Positions 8,246-17,644 of a DNA stretch of 64,000 nt are shown in pieces; within the stretch, counting starts at the first letter, position 1; each line of letters begins with the position of its first letter. The notes beneath the pieces were generated by a model. It made no database searches. It saw only the letters and a list, made by a program, of their open reading frames with translations, and had not been told where the DNA came from. A program made the position numbers and the translations under genes. The stretch is from Kumtagia sp963839725 (lineage in GTDB: Bacteria > Pseudomonadota > Alphaproteobacteria > Rhizobiales > Rhizobiaceae), in NCBI GenBank assembly GCA_963839725.1, contig CAWIWT010000034.1, positions 142,997 through 206,996 on the forward strand, given 5' to 3'.

Positions 8246-10693
8246 CTACGCCTTCACCTTAATTCCGTTCGGATCGTACAGCGGCTCGAGATGGATTCGG
8301 GCTGGGGTCCGCTCTGTCGCCACCACCAGTTCGTAGTCGCCTGAACCGAGATACGCGTCATCGATGCCGTCAACATTGCGCACATAGCCGTAGCCGATAT
8401 TCTTGCCCACGGTGTAGCCGTAGCCGCCTGACGTCAGGTAGCCGACCGGCTCGCCATTGCGCAGGATCGTCTCGCGGCCGACCAGTACGATGTCGGGATT
8501 ATCAACCGTGAAGCCGGCGAAGCGCTTGGTCAAAGCCGCACCGTTGATCGTTTCCAGAGCGCGGCGACCAGCAAAATCCGTATTTTTCCGGATCTTCACC
8601 GCCCAGCCAAGACCAGCCTCGAACGGTGTGTCGTTCGGCGTGATGTCGGAGCCCCAGGCGTGGTAGCCCTTTTCCAGGCGCAGCGATTTAAGTGCGCGAT
8701 ATCCGACTGGCCGAATGCCGTGCGGTTTGCCAGCGGACATAAGCGCGTCGAAGACATCGCCCGTAGCATTGATCGGAATGTGCAGCTCCCATCCGAGTTC
8801 GCCGACATAGGTGACCCGCAGCGCCCGCACGGTCGCACCCGCGATAACGATTTCGCGGACATGGCCGAAGGGGAACCCGGTATTCGAGACGTCCGAGTTG
8901 GTTACTGCCGCAAGGACATCGCGCGCCCTTGGCCCCATCAGCGAAAGCGTGCCGAAATGCTCGGTGATGTCGGCGATGGAAACGTCGAGCCCTTCGGGAA
9001 TGTGATCGGCGATCCACCCGAGGTCATGTATGCGGAAGCCGGTGCCGGTCACGACATAAAATTTTTCCTCGCCAAGACGGGTAACCGTCAAGTCCGCTTC
9101 GATGCCGCCGCGCGTGTTGAGAAGCTGAGTGTAGATCAGCCGGCCAACCGGCTTGTTGACATCGTTTGCACATATCCAGTCGAGTGCCCGCTGCGCGTCC
9201 GGGCCGCTGATGTCATATTTGGCGAAGGACGATTGATCGAAGATGCCGACATTTTCGCGCACATGTCGGTGCTCGTCGCCAACGTGCGCGAACCAGTTCT
9301 GGCGGCCCATCGAATAAATGTCCTTGGCTGGCATGCCGTCGGGCGCGAACCAGTTCGGCCGTTCCCAGCCCAGCTTCGAGCCGAATACGGCATTGTGCGC
9401 TTTGAGCCGTTCATAGAGCGGCGAGACGATATAGGGTCGGCCCGACAGATATTCCTCGTGCGCAAAGCCGATCGTATAGTGCTTGCCATAGGCTTCGAGC
9501 GTGCGGTCGCACACCCATTGCCGGTCGCGGTGCAAGCCGGAGAAGCGGCGGATATCGACAACCCAAAGATCGAGCGGCGCTTCGCCGTCAATCGCCCATT
9601 GCGCCAGAACCCATCCGGCGCCGCCGCCGGACGCAATGCCGAACGCATTGAAGCCGGCACCGACGAACATATTCTTGCATTCGGGCGCGGCGCCGAGAAT
9701 GAAATTGCCATCGGGTGTGAAGCTCTCCGGGCCATTGATCATTTGTTTGATGCCGACGGTTTCCAAAGCGGGAACGCGCGCGATCGCTTGCATCATATGC
9801 TGCTCGAAATGATCGAAGTCGTCGTCGAACAAGCGGAATTCCCAATCGTTCGGCAAGTCGCCGGTGGTCCAGGCTTGCGGGTTCGGCTCATAGCCGCCCA
9901 TGACGAGGCCGCCGACTTCCTCCTTGAAATAGGTGCGCCGGTCCGGGTCGCGAATCGTTGGTGCGTCGGTGGCAAGCCCGTCGATCTTTTCGGTAATTAT
10001 GTACTGGTGTTTCACCGGCTGCAGCGGCACGTTGATGCCTGCCATCTCGCCGATCTGCCGCGCCCACTGTCCCGCGCAGTTGACAACTTTCTCGCAGGCG
10101 ATATCGCCGTGCGTGGTTTTCACCGCGACAATGCGGTCGTCCTTCATTTCGAAGCCGGTGACGCGGACATTCTCGAACAGCTTGGCGCCGTGCATACGCG
10201 CGCCCTTGGCGAGCGATTGAGTGATGTCGGAAGGGCTGGCTTGGCCGTCGGTCGGCAGCCAGGACGCTCCGACCAAGTCGCTGGTTTCCATCAGCGGCCA
10301 CATCGCCTTGACCTCTGACGCCGACAGCAAATCCATGTCCATGCCAAAACTCCTGGCGGTCGTCGCCAGCCGCCGGAACTCGGTCCAGCGATCCTGATTG
10401 GTGGCAAGCCTCAGGCATCCGGTCATCTTCCACCCGGTGGCTAGGCCGGTCTCGGCCTCAAGTCCCTTGTAGAGATCGACCGAGTATTTCAGCACCCGGG
10501 TGATCGATGCCGACGAGCGCAATTGTCCAACGAGGCCCGCTGCATGCCAAGTCGAGCCGGAGGTTAGCTTGCCTTGTTCGAGCAGCAGCACCTCGGCCTT
10601 GTGGTCGCGGGCGAGGTGATAGGCTGTCGAGCAGCCGATTATGCCTCCGCCGATAACGACGATCTGGGCATACGAAGGTAATTTCATAGGCAT
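8246..10693 (-). CDS. FAD-dependent oxidoreductase with GcvT domains (dimethylglycine/sarcosine dehydrogenase type)
   Basis: An 815-residue two-module enzyme. The N-terminal half is a DAO-family flavoprotein (VVIGGGIIGCSTAYHLA near residues 12-28, with GSTWHAAGLVGQ as the flavin-attachment region of the family). The C-terminal half is a folate-binding aminomethyltransferase (GCV_T) domain with YDISGPDAQRALDW, SLMGPRARDVL and TYVGELGWELHIP, then the barrel domain TSGGYGYTVGKNIGYGYV. Relatives oxidatively demethylate dimethylglycine or sarcosine and pass the C1 unit to tetrahydrofolate. The exact substrate is not determined here. Upstream lies a decayed ATPase resembling betaine transporters, consistent with a former betaine catabolic locus (inference). 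Confidence 0.92.
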   Translation of the reverse strand: MPMKLPSYAQIVVIGGGIIGCSTAYHLARDHKAEVLLLEQGKLTSGSTWHAAGLVGQLRSSASITRVLKYSVDLYKGLEAETGLATGWKMTGCLRLATNQDRWTEFRRLATTARSFGMDMDLLSASEVKAMWPLMETSDLVGASWLPTDGQASPSDITQSLAKGARMHGAKLFENVRVTGFEMKDDRIVAVKTTHGDIACEKVVNCAGQWARQIGEMAGINVPLQPVKHQYIITEKIDGLATDAPTIRDPDRRTYFKEEVGGLVMGGYEPNPQAWTTGDLPNDWEFRLFDDDFDHFEQHMMQAIARVPALETVGIKQMINGPESFTPDGNFILGAAPECKNMFVGAGFNAFGIASGGGAGWVLAQWAIDGEAPLDLWVVDIRRFSGLHRDRQWVCDRTLEAYGKHYTIGFAHEEYLSGRPYIVSPLYERLKAHNAVFGSKLGWERPNWFAPDGMPAKDIYSMGRQNWFAHVGDEHRHVRENVGIFDQSSFAKYDISGPDAQRALDWICANDVNKPVGRLIYTQLLNTRGGIEADLTVTRLGEEKFYVVTGTGFRIHDLGWIADHIPEGLDVSIADITEHFGTLSLMGPRARDVLAAVTNSDVSNTGFPFGHVREIVIAGATVRALRVTYVGELGWELHIPINATGDVFDALMSAGKPHGIRPVGYRALKSLRLEKGYHAWGSDITPNDTPFEAGLGWAVKIRKNTDFAGRRALETINGAALTKRFAGFTVDNPDIVLVGRETILRNGEPVGYLTSGGYGYTVGKNIGYGYVRNVDGIDDAYLGSGDYELVVATERTPARIHLEPLYDPNGIKVKA

Positions 10694-10899
10694 TTCGTCC
10701 CGTAGGGCATTTTCTTTTCATTGGATCTCATGAGAGCGCACTGCTGGCAGTAGCGAAGACCAACGAGGCGGCATTCCCAGCGACGGTACCTCGTCCAGCT
10801 TTCATGAGCGCGGCATGGTTTTCCTGCCCAAGGTCGCGCGACAGCGACGGTGTCAGCCGAATCCTTGTCAGTAGGCGCCGCAACGTGCATCTCGCGGCA

Positions 10900-11040
10900 C
10901 GTCCTGACAGACGCCGCTTGAGCATCGACTTGCTGAGGCCTGAAAAGACCATTGTGACAAAAATCTCGCCGGCGCTAATCTCGAGAATCACATCCCGGAT
11001 CGCGCCGACGAGCCCCCGTGCACCGAACTTTTCGAGCCCG
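10900..11040 (-). pseudogene. Remnant of an ABC ATPase resembling glycine betaine/choline transporter ProV
   Basis: On the minus strand the segment reads LEKFGARGLVGAIRDVILEI then SAGEIFVTMVFSGLSKSM. This parallels the start of ProV/ChoV ATPases (VSFEVAEGEIFVxMGLSGSGKST), but the Walker A is ruined (FSGLSKSM for LSGSGKST) and no further ATPase motif follows. It lies immediately upstream of, and in the same direction as, the dimethylglycine-dehydrogenase-like gene. The call rests on one short block of similarity. Confidence 0.45.
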
Positions 11041-11622
11041 GTGTCCGCCCCCGCGGATTGGAAAATCGATTTCGCTCAGGAACGTTGGATTCTGCGCGAA
11101 GGAGACGCCTTGGAAGGAAAGAGCCGCGACCGCGTGAAAGCCATTCGCCGGTGAGACGGTTTCGGCAGCGCGGGATTCTCGAAACATCTTGAGCCTCCTG
11201 CTCACCCGTTGACGGATCGTCTCATTGCTTCCTACGTCGGGACTTCCGACACATCCGAACTTTCGTTGAGGTACCTTCATTCACGCACAGGCCTTTTGTC
11301 AATCAATGTATGTGGGATTTTCTGTGGTTATGACCGAAATGTCTCACTTTGATCGCGTGATACTCGCGAATACGGTCAATCAAAAATTTCGAGCACGGTG
11401 CGGTGTCTGGGGCTGTCGCCGTCTACTGAGCGACAGCGGCTGTCTCAGCACAGTCGCCTGCAACGGCCTCTCTGGGGCGAATTGCTGCACCGCAACGGCG
11501 GGGAGTGGAAGCCACGCACGAAATGTGCATACTATGCCGAGATTTTGACACGATCGGTGATCAGTGACGGTTGTCGATATGTTTGGCTGGGCACAATGCT
11601 CCAGATATCAGGCGGCTGACGA
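11041..11622. other. Non-coding gap before the capsule export gene
   Basis: No convincing gene is seen in these 580 bases; the short frames have no recognisable product. The part from 11280 to 11622 is the likely promoter region of the KpsE-like gene, whose GTG start lies at 11623. No terminator-like hairpin with a T tract was found. Confidence 0.5.
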
Positions 11623-13977
11623 GTGAACGAAAAAGACACGATTGACGCGATCGCTGATGCATTGCGGTCAGATCCGGATTTCGCCACCGCTTTTGCCCAA
11701 TCGCGTGCAAGCGGAGATGATGCAAGCTTCGACGCTGCCATAGCGGCGGCGCTAGGCGTTGGCCCCGCACCACAACCTCCGACGCAAAAGTCGCCCGTCG
11801 ATGCGAATCGCTTTGCTTCGACGGTTGCACCGAGCAATCAGCTGGCTGCTACTCCTGTTGCGAACCCGATGTCTCCCATACCCGCCAATATGGCTCGTCC
11901 CGCGCCCGCCGCCATCCATCGTCCTGCCAGTATGCAGACGCCCGTCGCACCGGTGCAAAGATCTTACCTTGAACGCGTGACTCCGAAGCAGCCGGATCCG
12001 CAACCACCGCGTTCATCCACGGCCTCGATTGACCCTTTGGCGCAGTTTCGCCCTCAACCGACCCAGGTGGCATCGGCTTCGTCGACAGCGCCGGCTGGTA
12101 CTGGCCCCGCCGGGTCAAACTCCGCGTCCCCGGTCAGGACGGAAGCCGATAAAGGCGCAGTGAAGCCGGCACCAGCCGCGATCGTCTCTCCGGCTAAAAC
12201 TGCAGTATCGTTCCAGTCCCAGACTCCGGCCATCGCGCCGGATCATCCTGAAATGAAGTCAATGACAAATACCGCTTCGGCCGCCACGACGCCTGCCGAC
12301 CAGCCCGCAGCCGCGCCAGTGGCCCAGGCCAATTCGGTTCCGACGGCGCCAGCCACGCCGATTGAAACGCAGAAGCCAGAAGTTGCCACGTCTGTTTCAA
12401 AGGAAGCCGCACCGAAGCCCGCAGCGCCAAAGCCGGTTTCTGCCGCCGCCGCGGTCGTCAGGAACTCTGTCGAAACGTCACTCGAAAAAGCTGAAATTAC
12501 CTGGAAAGAGGCTGAAGGAGAGGCAGCCAAAGCCACTGCCGCGAAGGCTGCAGCCGCCAAGACAGGCACTCCAGCTGTAAAGGAAGCGGCTGCGGTTGCC
12601 CTAAGAAAGGCCGAGATCGCCTGGAAAGCTGCGGTGGTTGAAACGCAGTTGATCGCATCGGCCAAGAGCGCCGGCAATGCACCGAAGACTTGGAGCAAGG
12701 ATATCGAAGTGAATGTCCAGACTGCGCGCAAGAGAGCGGAAACCGCGCTGACCGCCGCTGGCGTGGACGTAAATCCTCCTGTCGTGGCCAGGGCCGTTGT
12801 TGCGAAGGCACCGGCAGCTCCCGCGAAGTCGGCTAAGGTTGATGCTACAGCGAAGCCCAAGCGCCATCGCAAGAAACTAACCGCCTTCAAGCTATCGTTC
12901 CTGTTGGCAGTTCTGGTGCCGACCCTGCTCGTTGGTGTGTACTATCTCTTCATCGCTTCCGATCAGTATCGCTCAGAGATGCGATTCGCGGTGCGCGGTA
13001 CCGAGCGGTCGGCTTTGGAAAGCCTCGGGTTGAGCGTCCTCCCCGGTGCTTCAAGTTCAGCCAGTGACGCGTATATCGTGATTGACTATATGCACTCCAA
13101 GCAAGTGCTTGTAGATATTCAACAAAAGCTGGGGATCGACCTTCGGAACTATTTTTCCAAGTCCGGCGTCGACTTCGCCTATCGCATCGACCACAAAATG
13201 CCTCTCGATGAGTTCATCGAGTACTGGCGATGGATGATTGATGCGAGCTTCAATTCAACGACCTCCATCACCACATTTGAGATCACGGCATTTTCGGCAG
13301 AGGATTCGCGGGCCATCGCCGAAGCGGTCCTTAAGGTGTCCGACGAGCTTGTGAACGAGCTTTCCGCCAAGGCGCGTCTGCAACTGATCTCGACCGCCCA
13401 GAATGAGGTGACTCGCACGGAGAAGCGTTTGGCGGACGCCCGTCAGGCGGTTGCGGACTTCCAGTCAACCGAATTGACGGCGGACCCGGTTCTTGTCGCC
13501 ACGTCGAATCAGGAACTCCTTTCCGGTATAGAAAAGCAGATAATCGAACTCAGAGCGAGACGAACCTTCCTCCTGGCTACGGTGGACGAATCCACTCCGT
13601 CAATCAGGGTTCTGGATCGGCAAATAGCGTCGATGTCGGCGCAGTTGGAAGCGAAGCGCCAGGAAATCGGAGTGAGCACTTCGCAGCCTGGCGAAGCCAA
13701 GCCACTGTCTCGCCAGCTTTCAGAGTTCAATGCGCTGATGGTGGAAAAGGAGTTTGCTGAAAAGGCGTACACCACCGCGCTCGCATCGCTTGAAACGTCA
13801 CAGGCTGAAGCCCGAAGGCAGGAGCGATATTTTGCAATTGTTGTAGAGCCGAGCGTTCCGGAGGTCTCCCTGTACCCGAACGGAATCGCCAATACATTTG
13901 TCGCTTTCATTAGCTTCTTTGTGATGTGGCTCCTTGGGTACCTCGTTATTCAATCGATCCGAGATCATTCTATCTGA
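11623..13977 (+). CDS. KpsE/RkpU-like capsule export inner-membrane protein with long N-terminal extension
   Basis: Polysaccharide co-polymerase-type protein of the ABC-dependent capsule exporter; it spans inner membrane and periplasm. The family core is the C-terminal 370 residues: TM1 (LSFLLAVLVPTLLVGVYYLF, about 424-446), the Wzz-like start IASDQYRSEMRFAVRG, a long coiled coil (ARLQLISTAQNEVTRTEKRL onward) and TM2 (NTFVAFISFFVMWLLGYLVI). The first 420 residues are an unusual cytoplasmic Ala/Pro-rich region with three related segments (SLEKAEITWKEAE, ALRKAEIAWKAAV, ARKRAETALTAAG). Normal KpsE proteins are about 370-400 residues. The start is GTG 11623. kpsT follows 49 bases downstream. Confidence 0.85.
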   Translation: MNEKDTIDAIADALRSDPDFATAFAQSRASGDDASFDAAIAAALGVGPAPQPPTQKSPVDANRFASTVAPSNQLAATPVANPMSPIPANMARPAPAAIHRPASMQTPVAPVQRSYLERVTPKQPDPQPPRSSTASIDPLAQFRPQPTQVASASSTAPAGTGPAGSNSASPVRTEADKGAVKPAPAAIVSPAKTAVSFQSQTPAIAPDHPEMKSMTNTASAATTPADQPAAAPVAQANSVPTAPATPIETQKPEVATSVSKEAAPKPAAPKPVSAAAAVVRNSVETSLEKAEITWKEAEGEAAKATAAKAAAAKTGTPAVKEAAAVALRKAEIAWKAAVVETQLIASAKSAGNAPKTWSKDIEVNVQTARKRAETALTAAGVDVNPPVVARAVVAKAPAAPAKSAKVDATAKPKRHRKKLTAFKLSFLLAVLVPTLLVGVYYLFIASDQYRSEMRFAVRGTERSALESLGLSVLPGASSSASDAYIVIDYMHSKQVLVDIQQKLGIDLRNYFSKSGVDFAYRIDHKMPLDEFIEYWRWMIDASFNSTTSITTFEITAFSAEDSRAIAEAVLKVSDELVNELSAKARLQLISTAQNEVTRTEKRLADARQAVADFQSTELTADPVLVATSNQELLSGIEKQIIELRARRTFLLATVDESTPSIRVLDRQIASMSAQLEAKRQEIGVSTSQPGEAKPLSRQLSEFNALMVEKEFAEKAYTTALASLETSQAEARRQERYFAIVVEPSVPEVSLYPNGIANTFVAFISFFVMWLLGYLVIQSIRDHSI

Positions 13978-14026
13978 TCCATATTGGCGTCGGCCTGAAG
14001 GCCCCCGCTGCCGTCACGGTAAGCTT

Positions 14027-14702
14027 ATGATCCGCCTCCAGAATGTCACCAAGGCCTATCCGGCAAGCCCCGGGCGTCACACCGTCCTACGAGGTGTGAC
14101 CGCCAATTTTCCTGCCGGTAAGAACACTGCGATCATGGGTGGAAATGGTGCCGGGAAGTCTACGTTGATGCGGCTGATTTCCGGTGCCGAGCTTCCAGAC
14201 ACCGGAAGGATTGTCCGCACTTCTTCTGTCTCCTGGCCGCTTGGCTTTGCAGGTGGGCTCCATGGCTCACTGACAGGCAAGGAGAATCTTGCGTTCATCG
14301 CGCGTGTTTATGATCAGCACTACGGTGAACTGCTGGATTTTGTCGAGGATTTCGCCGAGATCGGCAAGTTCATGCTACCAGCCGGTGAAGACCTATTCCA
14401 GTGGTATGAAGGCACGGCTGTCTTTTGGCGTCTCGATGGGGATCAAGTTTGACTACTACCTGATCGACGAGGTCATTGCCGTGGGCGACCCTGCATTCAA
14501 ACGCAAGTGCAAGATCGTTCTGGGCGAACGCCTGAAAAACTCGACCGTTATAATGATCTCGCATAGCAGTTCCATCATGAAGGAGTTCTGCCAGCACGGC
14601 GTGGTCCTCGACCAAGGCAAGTTGATCGACTTTCCGAGCATCGACGGTGCAATCAAATACTACGAGGCCTTGCAGGGTGTCCCAGAAGGGTCGCCAGGGT
14701 GA
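14027..14702 (+). pseudogene. kpsT: KpsT-type capsule ABC transporter ATPase, interrupted by one frameshift
   Basis: Energises capsular polysaccharide export with a KpsM permease, which is not in the window. Frame 1 starts MIRLQNVTKAYP and holds Walker A (GGNGAGKST). Frame 2 resumes at PVKTYSSGMKARLSFG (ABC signature) and has Walker B in YYLIDEVIAVGD and the switch His in MISHSSS. Start to stop is 676 bases, one more than a multiple of three; removing one C near 14378 (CTACCAGCC) restores GKFMLQPVKTYSSG, which fits the family, and gives a normal 224 residues. It is a single-base disruption, either a real null or a sequencing error. Confidence 0.85.
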
Positions 14703-14725
14703 TAGGTTAACTGCCTTCGCAGAAG

Positions 14726-16792
14726 TCACCGGCTCCTGAGGCGCGAGGCTGCCGATTTTATCGCCTGTTCGATTTTTAAGCCAAATCGCCATCCCCTCTG
14801 AGAAAAATCTCCATCCTGGCCTCCGTCACGCCAGGTGATGAGTTCGTCGACAATCTGCTCGGGCGCTGCGAAGCGTCCGGTTCTCCTGCTGACATAAGTG
14901 GGATAAAGAATCAGACTTCCTGCCACAAGCTCGTCGAGTTTGAGTCGCCGATTGCGGCGATCAACGGGAACGATGTCGGTCGTAAGGCCCCACCCGGAAT
15001 AGAAGGGCTGTCCATAGCAGGTGACCGCCTTTCCGCGGATCAGGGCTTCGAAGCCCGTCAACGACGTCATTGTATGAACCTCATCGACCTCTGAAAGCAT
15101 GTCGACGATAGAGACGTCCGTAACGATTTCGTCGCACAGGTTCGATGCGTCGTCTTCGCCTCGACCCTTCGCGCGCAGACCCGCGACCACATCCGGGTGA
15201 GGCTTGTAGACGAGATAGCTCAAGGGATTGTTTGCTCGAACAGCACGCAGCAAATCCATATTCGTTCTGACGCCCGGCGCGCCAAACTTGATGGAAGCAT
15301 CGCTTTCGACCTGTCCCGGAACCAGGATGATTTTCTCGGATCCCTTCGGCGGACTCCAGGAAGCAGCATTCAGATTGTATTTTGTCAGCCGCTCAGCGGC
15401 AAGCCGATCGCGCAATCTCCCCGCTCGAATGACGAGCTTCTCGTCGAAATCGAACGACGTCAGAATGCTTTCCAGCGCTGAAGGTTTGCTGGAATCATAA
15501 TAGATACCAACAGGGTCCATCGCGAGCGACAGCGGCCGTCTGAGTTCGGCCCCTAATCCTATCGAGCGCAGAAATCCGTCTTCGACCCTTATGATCGAGG
15601 CGTCAGGTGGAAGCGGCTGTTTGGGGACATTGCCCCAAATCGCGACGGTTCCGCCTTTTCCGATGCGGCGCGGGTTGTTACTGAAGCGCAACTCCGACCC
15701 GTTGAAAAAATCCCTTATCGCCGGCCGCTTCCATCTCGAAAAGCCCAGCGCCTGAAGTTCTTGCGGAAATCGGGCTCGCATGCGTCGCTGCAAATCGAGG
15801 TACTCAAGAACGACCTCCACCTCGCATCGCTCCCCGTCGGACGGGTTCAGGTAACGGGGATAAGCGACAAGCGCGGCGTGAACCAATTGCTCCAACGGCG
15901 CCGGCGCACGTCGCGCCGGGGTCGCGATTTTATCCCTTGTCAGCCCCCATCCCGCATAGAACGGCATCCCGAAACATCTAACGGGCTTGCCCCAGACGAG
16001 TCCCTCAAAGCCAAGCTGCGATGTGACCACGTAGACGGCTTGTGCCTCCTGCAGCAACCGAACGGGATGGCAGTCGGTTCCGAGCACTTTGACCCGACCG
16101 ATTTGAGCGATCTTGCGGAGGTCAAGGTTGCCCTTCTTTCGTCCTGCCCACACGTCCGGATGGGTTTTCACCAGGACGGTGCACTCGGGATACTCGCGCA
16201 ATGCCGCGTCGATCATGCATTGAAAGCTGGATGCGTCGGCGAGCCCGTACCGGATCGAATCGTCATTGAAGGTCTGATCAACGGCGAGCACGAACCGCTC
16301 CGGCAGTTCTTCCTCATATTCACGCGCATGGTTGTACTTTGATACTCCGGCGTTGCGCCAGGCTGAAACCAGTTCCCGCGCCCGCACCGCTTCGACCTCG
16401 GACAGGTTGGCGGCAATCAGCCTTTCAAGACGGGACGGCGCGCTCGCATCGTAGTAGATGCCGACATCGTCAAGTGCGATGGAAAGCGGAGGATCCTGAT
16501 CTCCCCGGCCCACGGATCTGAGAAATCCGTCTTCCACCGTGATGAACGGCTTGCCAATTCGCGTTGCTAGGGCGCGCGCGGTCAGGGACTTTGGCTTCCG
16601 CCCCCAACCAATAACCGCGTCATAATCGTTGGCGTTCCACCAGCGCGCGAGAACTGGAACAGTGCCCAGCAGCGCCGACAATCCGGAAAGTCGCCTCATG
16701 CGACGCGAGGCGACTCCCACGCGCGGGGACGGCAGCCCGCTAGCAACGGCGAGCACATCCTCCACCGGCGCTACAGGATTTCGAGGGTGCAT
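14726..16792 (-). CDS. kpsC: KpsC-like capsule Kdo-linker glycosyltransferase
   Basis: A 688-residue cytoplasmic protein of the KpsC/LipB family, which builds the poly-Kdo linker on the lipid anchor of group 2 capsules. It is a tandem repeat of two transferase modules: the first has ITVEDGFLRSVGRG and LDDVGIYYDASAPSRLERL, the second IIRVEDGFLRSIGLG and MDPVGIYYDSSKPSALESI. Each module also ends with the FEGLVWGKPVRCFGMPFYAGWG-type block, seen again as ALIRGKAVTCYGQPFYSGWG. In KpsC the two modules are beta-2,4 and beta-2,7 Kdo transferases. It is convergent with kpsT and is served by the Kdo genes kdsD and kdsA to its right. Confidence 0.93.
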   Translation of the reverse strand: MHPRNPVAPVEDVLAVASGLPSPRVGVASRRMRRLSGLSALLGTVPVLARWWNANDYDAVIGWGRKPKSLTARALATRIGKPFITVEDGFLRSVGRGDQDPPLSIALDDVGIYYDASAPSRLERLIAANLSEVEAVRARELVSAWRNAGVSKYNHAREYEEELPERFVLAVDQTFNDDSIRYGLADASSFQCMIDAALREYPECTVLVKTHPDVWAGRKKGNLDLRKIAQIGRVKVLGTDCHPVRLLQEAQAVYVVTSQLGFEGLVWGKPVRCFGMPFYAGWGLTRDKIATPARRAPAPLEQLVHAALVAYPRYLNPSDGERCEVEVVLEYLDLQRRMRARFPQELQALGFSRWKRPAIRDFFNGSELRFSNNPRRIGKGGTVAIWGNVPKQPLPPDASIIRVEDGFLRSIGLGAELRRPLSLAMDPVGIYYDSSKPSALESILTSFDFDEKLVIRAGRLRDRLAAERLTKYNLNAASWSPPKGSEKIILVPGQVESDASIKFGAPGVRTNMDLLRAVRANNPLSYLVYKPHPDVVAGLRAKGRGEDDASNLCDEIVTDVSIVDMLSEVDEVHTMTSLTGFEALIRGKAVTCYGQPFYSGWGLTTDIVPVDRRNRRLKLDELVAGSLILYPTYVSRRTGRFAAPEQIVDELITWRDGGQDGDFSQRGWRFGLKIEQAIKSAASRLRSR

Positions 16793-16962
16793 TGTCAGGC
16801 GATTCCTTTTTGGTCTCTATACCGGCCCAATATCGGCGTGGCCAGACGGATGTCCTTGAAGCTCCGTGGCTATTGTTGAGCTTTGGCGGAAGCGGCCTTG
16901 CCACTGCGCCTCCACGGATGAAATAACATCGCAATTTGCCGCCAACTCCATGTGAGATCACC

Positions 16963-17388
16963 ATGCTCCTGGGTTGCATCGCTGACGATCTAACCGGTGC
17001 CACCGATCTCGCGCTGATGATCGCCCGCGAGCGCATGAATACGGTTCAGGTGATCGGCGTGCCTGCTCCTGGCGATGATTTCGGCGATGCCGAATCTGTG
17101 GTGGTTGCGCTCAAATCAAGAACGAACCCGCCCGAGGAGGCGGTTTCGATGTCTCTGGCGGCGGCCAGGGCGCTACGTGCGGCGGGGAGCCCGGAAAGCT
17201 TGCCGAGCGCAACGCGCCAATGTCGCTCTGCGCCGGTGGTCGCGGGATCGTCGCTCGCCAATGCGCAATATGCGACCGAGGAGCTGGAAGAGACTGCAAA
17301 GCTGTTCCTGATGCTGAAATCGATGCCGGTGCGCCCACTGACGCCCGAACAGGTCGATGCCCTTCGCAAGAAATATAATCTGTACTGA
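16963..17388 (+). pseudogene. Chimeric relic: four-carbon acid sugar kinase N-terminus joined to class II aldolase C-terminus
   Basis: The first 75 residues (LLGCIADDLTGATDLALM, then VQVIGVPAPGDDF and VVVALKSRTNP) are the start of the DUF1537/OtnK four-carbon acid sugar kinase family. The last 45 (NAQYATEELEETAKLFLML and VRPLTPEQVDALRKKYNLY) are the C-terminus of a class II aldolase/epimerase (OtnC-like). The two families are normally encoded by adjacent genes, so an internal deletion of the kinase's remainder and the aldolase's start probably made this in-frame chimera. The ATG at 16963 is the kinase family start. No catalytic function is expected. Confidence 0.75.
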
Positions 17389-17644
17389 CGCTTGTCCCCA
17401 GCGTGTCAGGCCTATTGCATCGAGTTGCACGAGCCTCCGCAACGCAGATGGAAATTGCATTGAGAGATGGGCAAAGGTGTGAATTCTTGCCCAAAATTCG
17501 CCGCTTAGGCGCGTCAAGGCGACAGGCGTTGGCGGCGAGGTGTGGCCAAATTGTCCTTGTAAAGTCAGGTTTCGCCACCTATCCTTGACCGTTCGTGGCG
17601 CCAGCGCTCCGAATCAATACCAAGTACTGGTGGGACGTATTTTC

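Noticed and set aside
8660..10318. A 552-codon open frame opposite the FAD/GcvT oxidoreductase.
   Set aside because: It is the antisense shadow of a high-GC gene; its translation shows no family motif, while the opposite strand gives a complete known protein.
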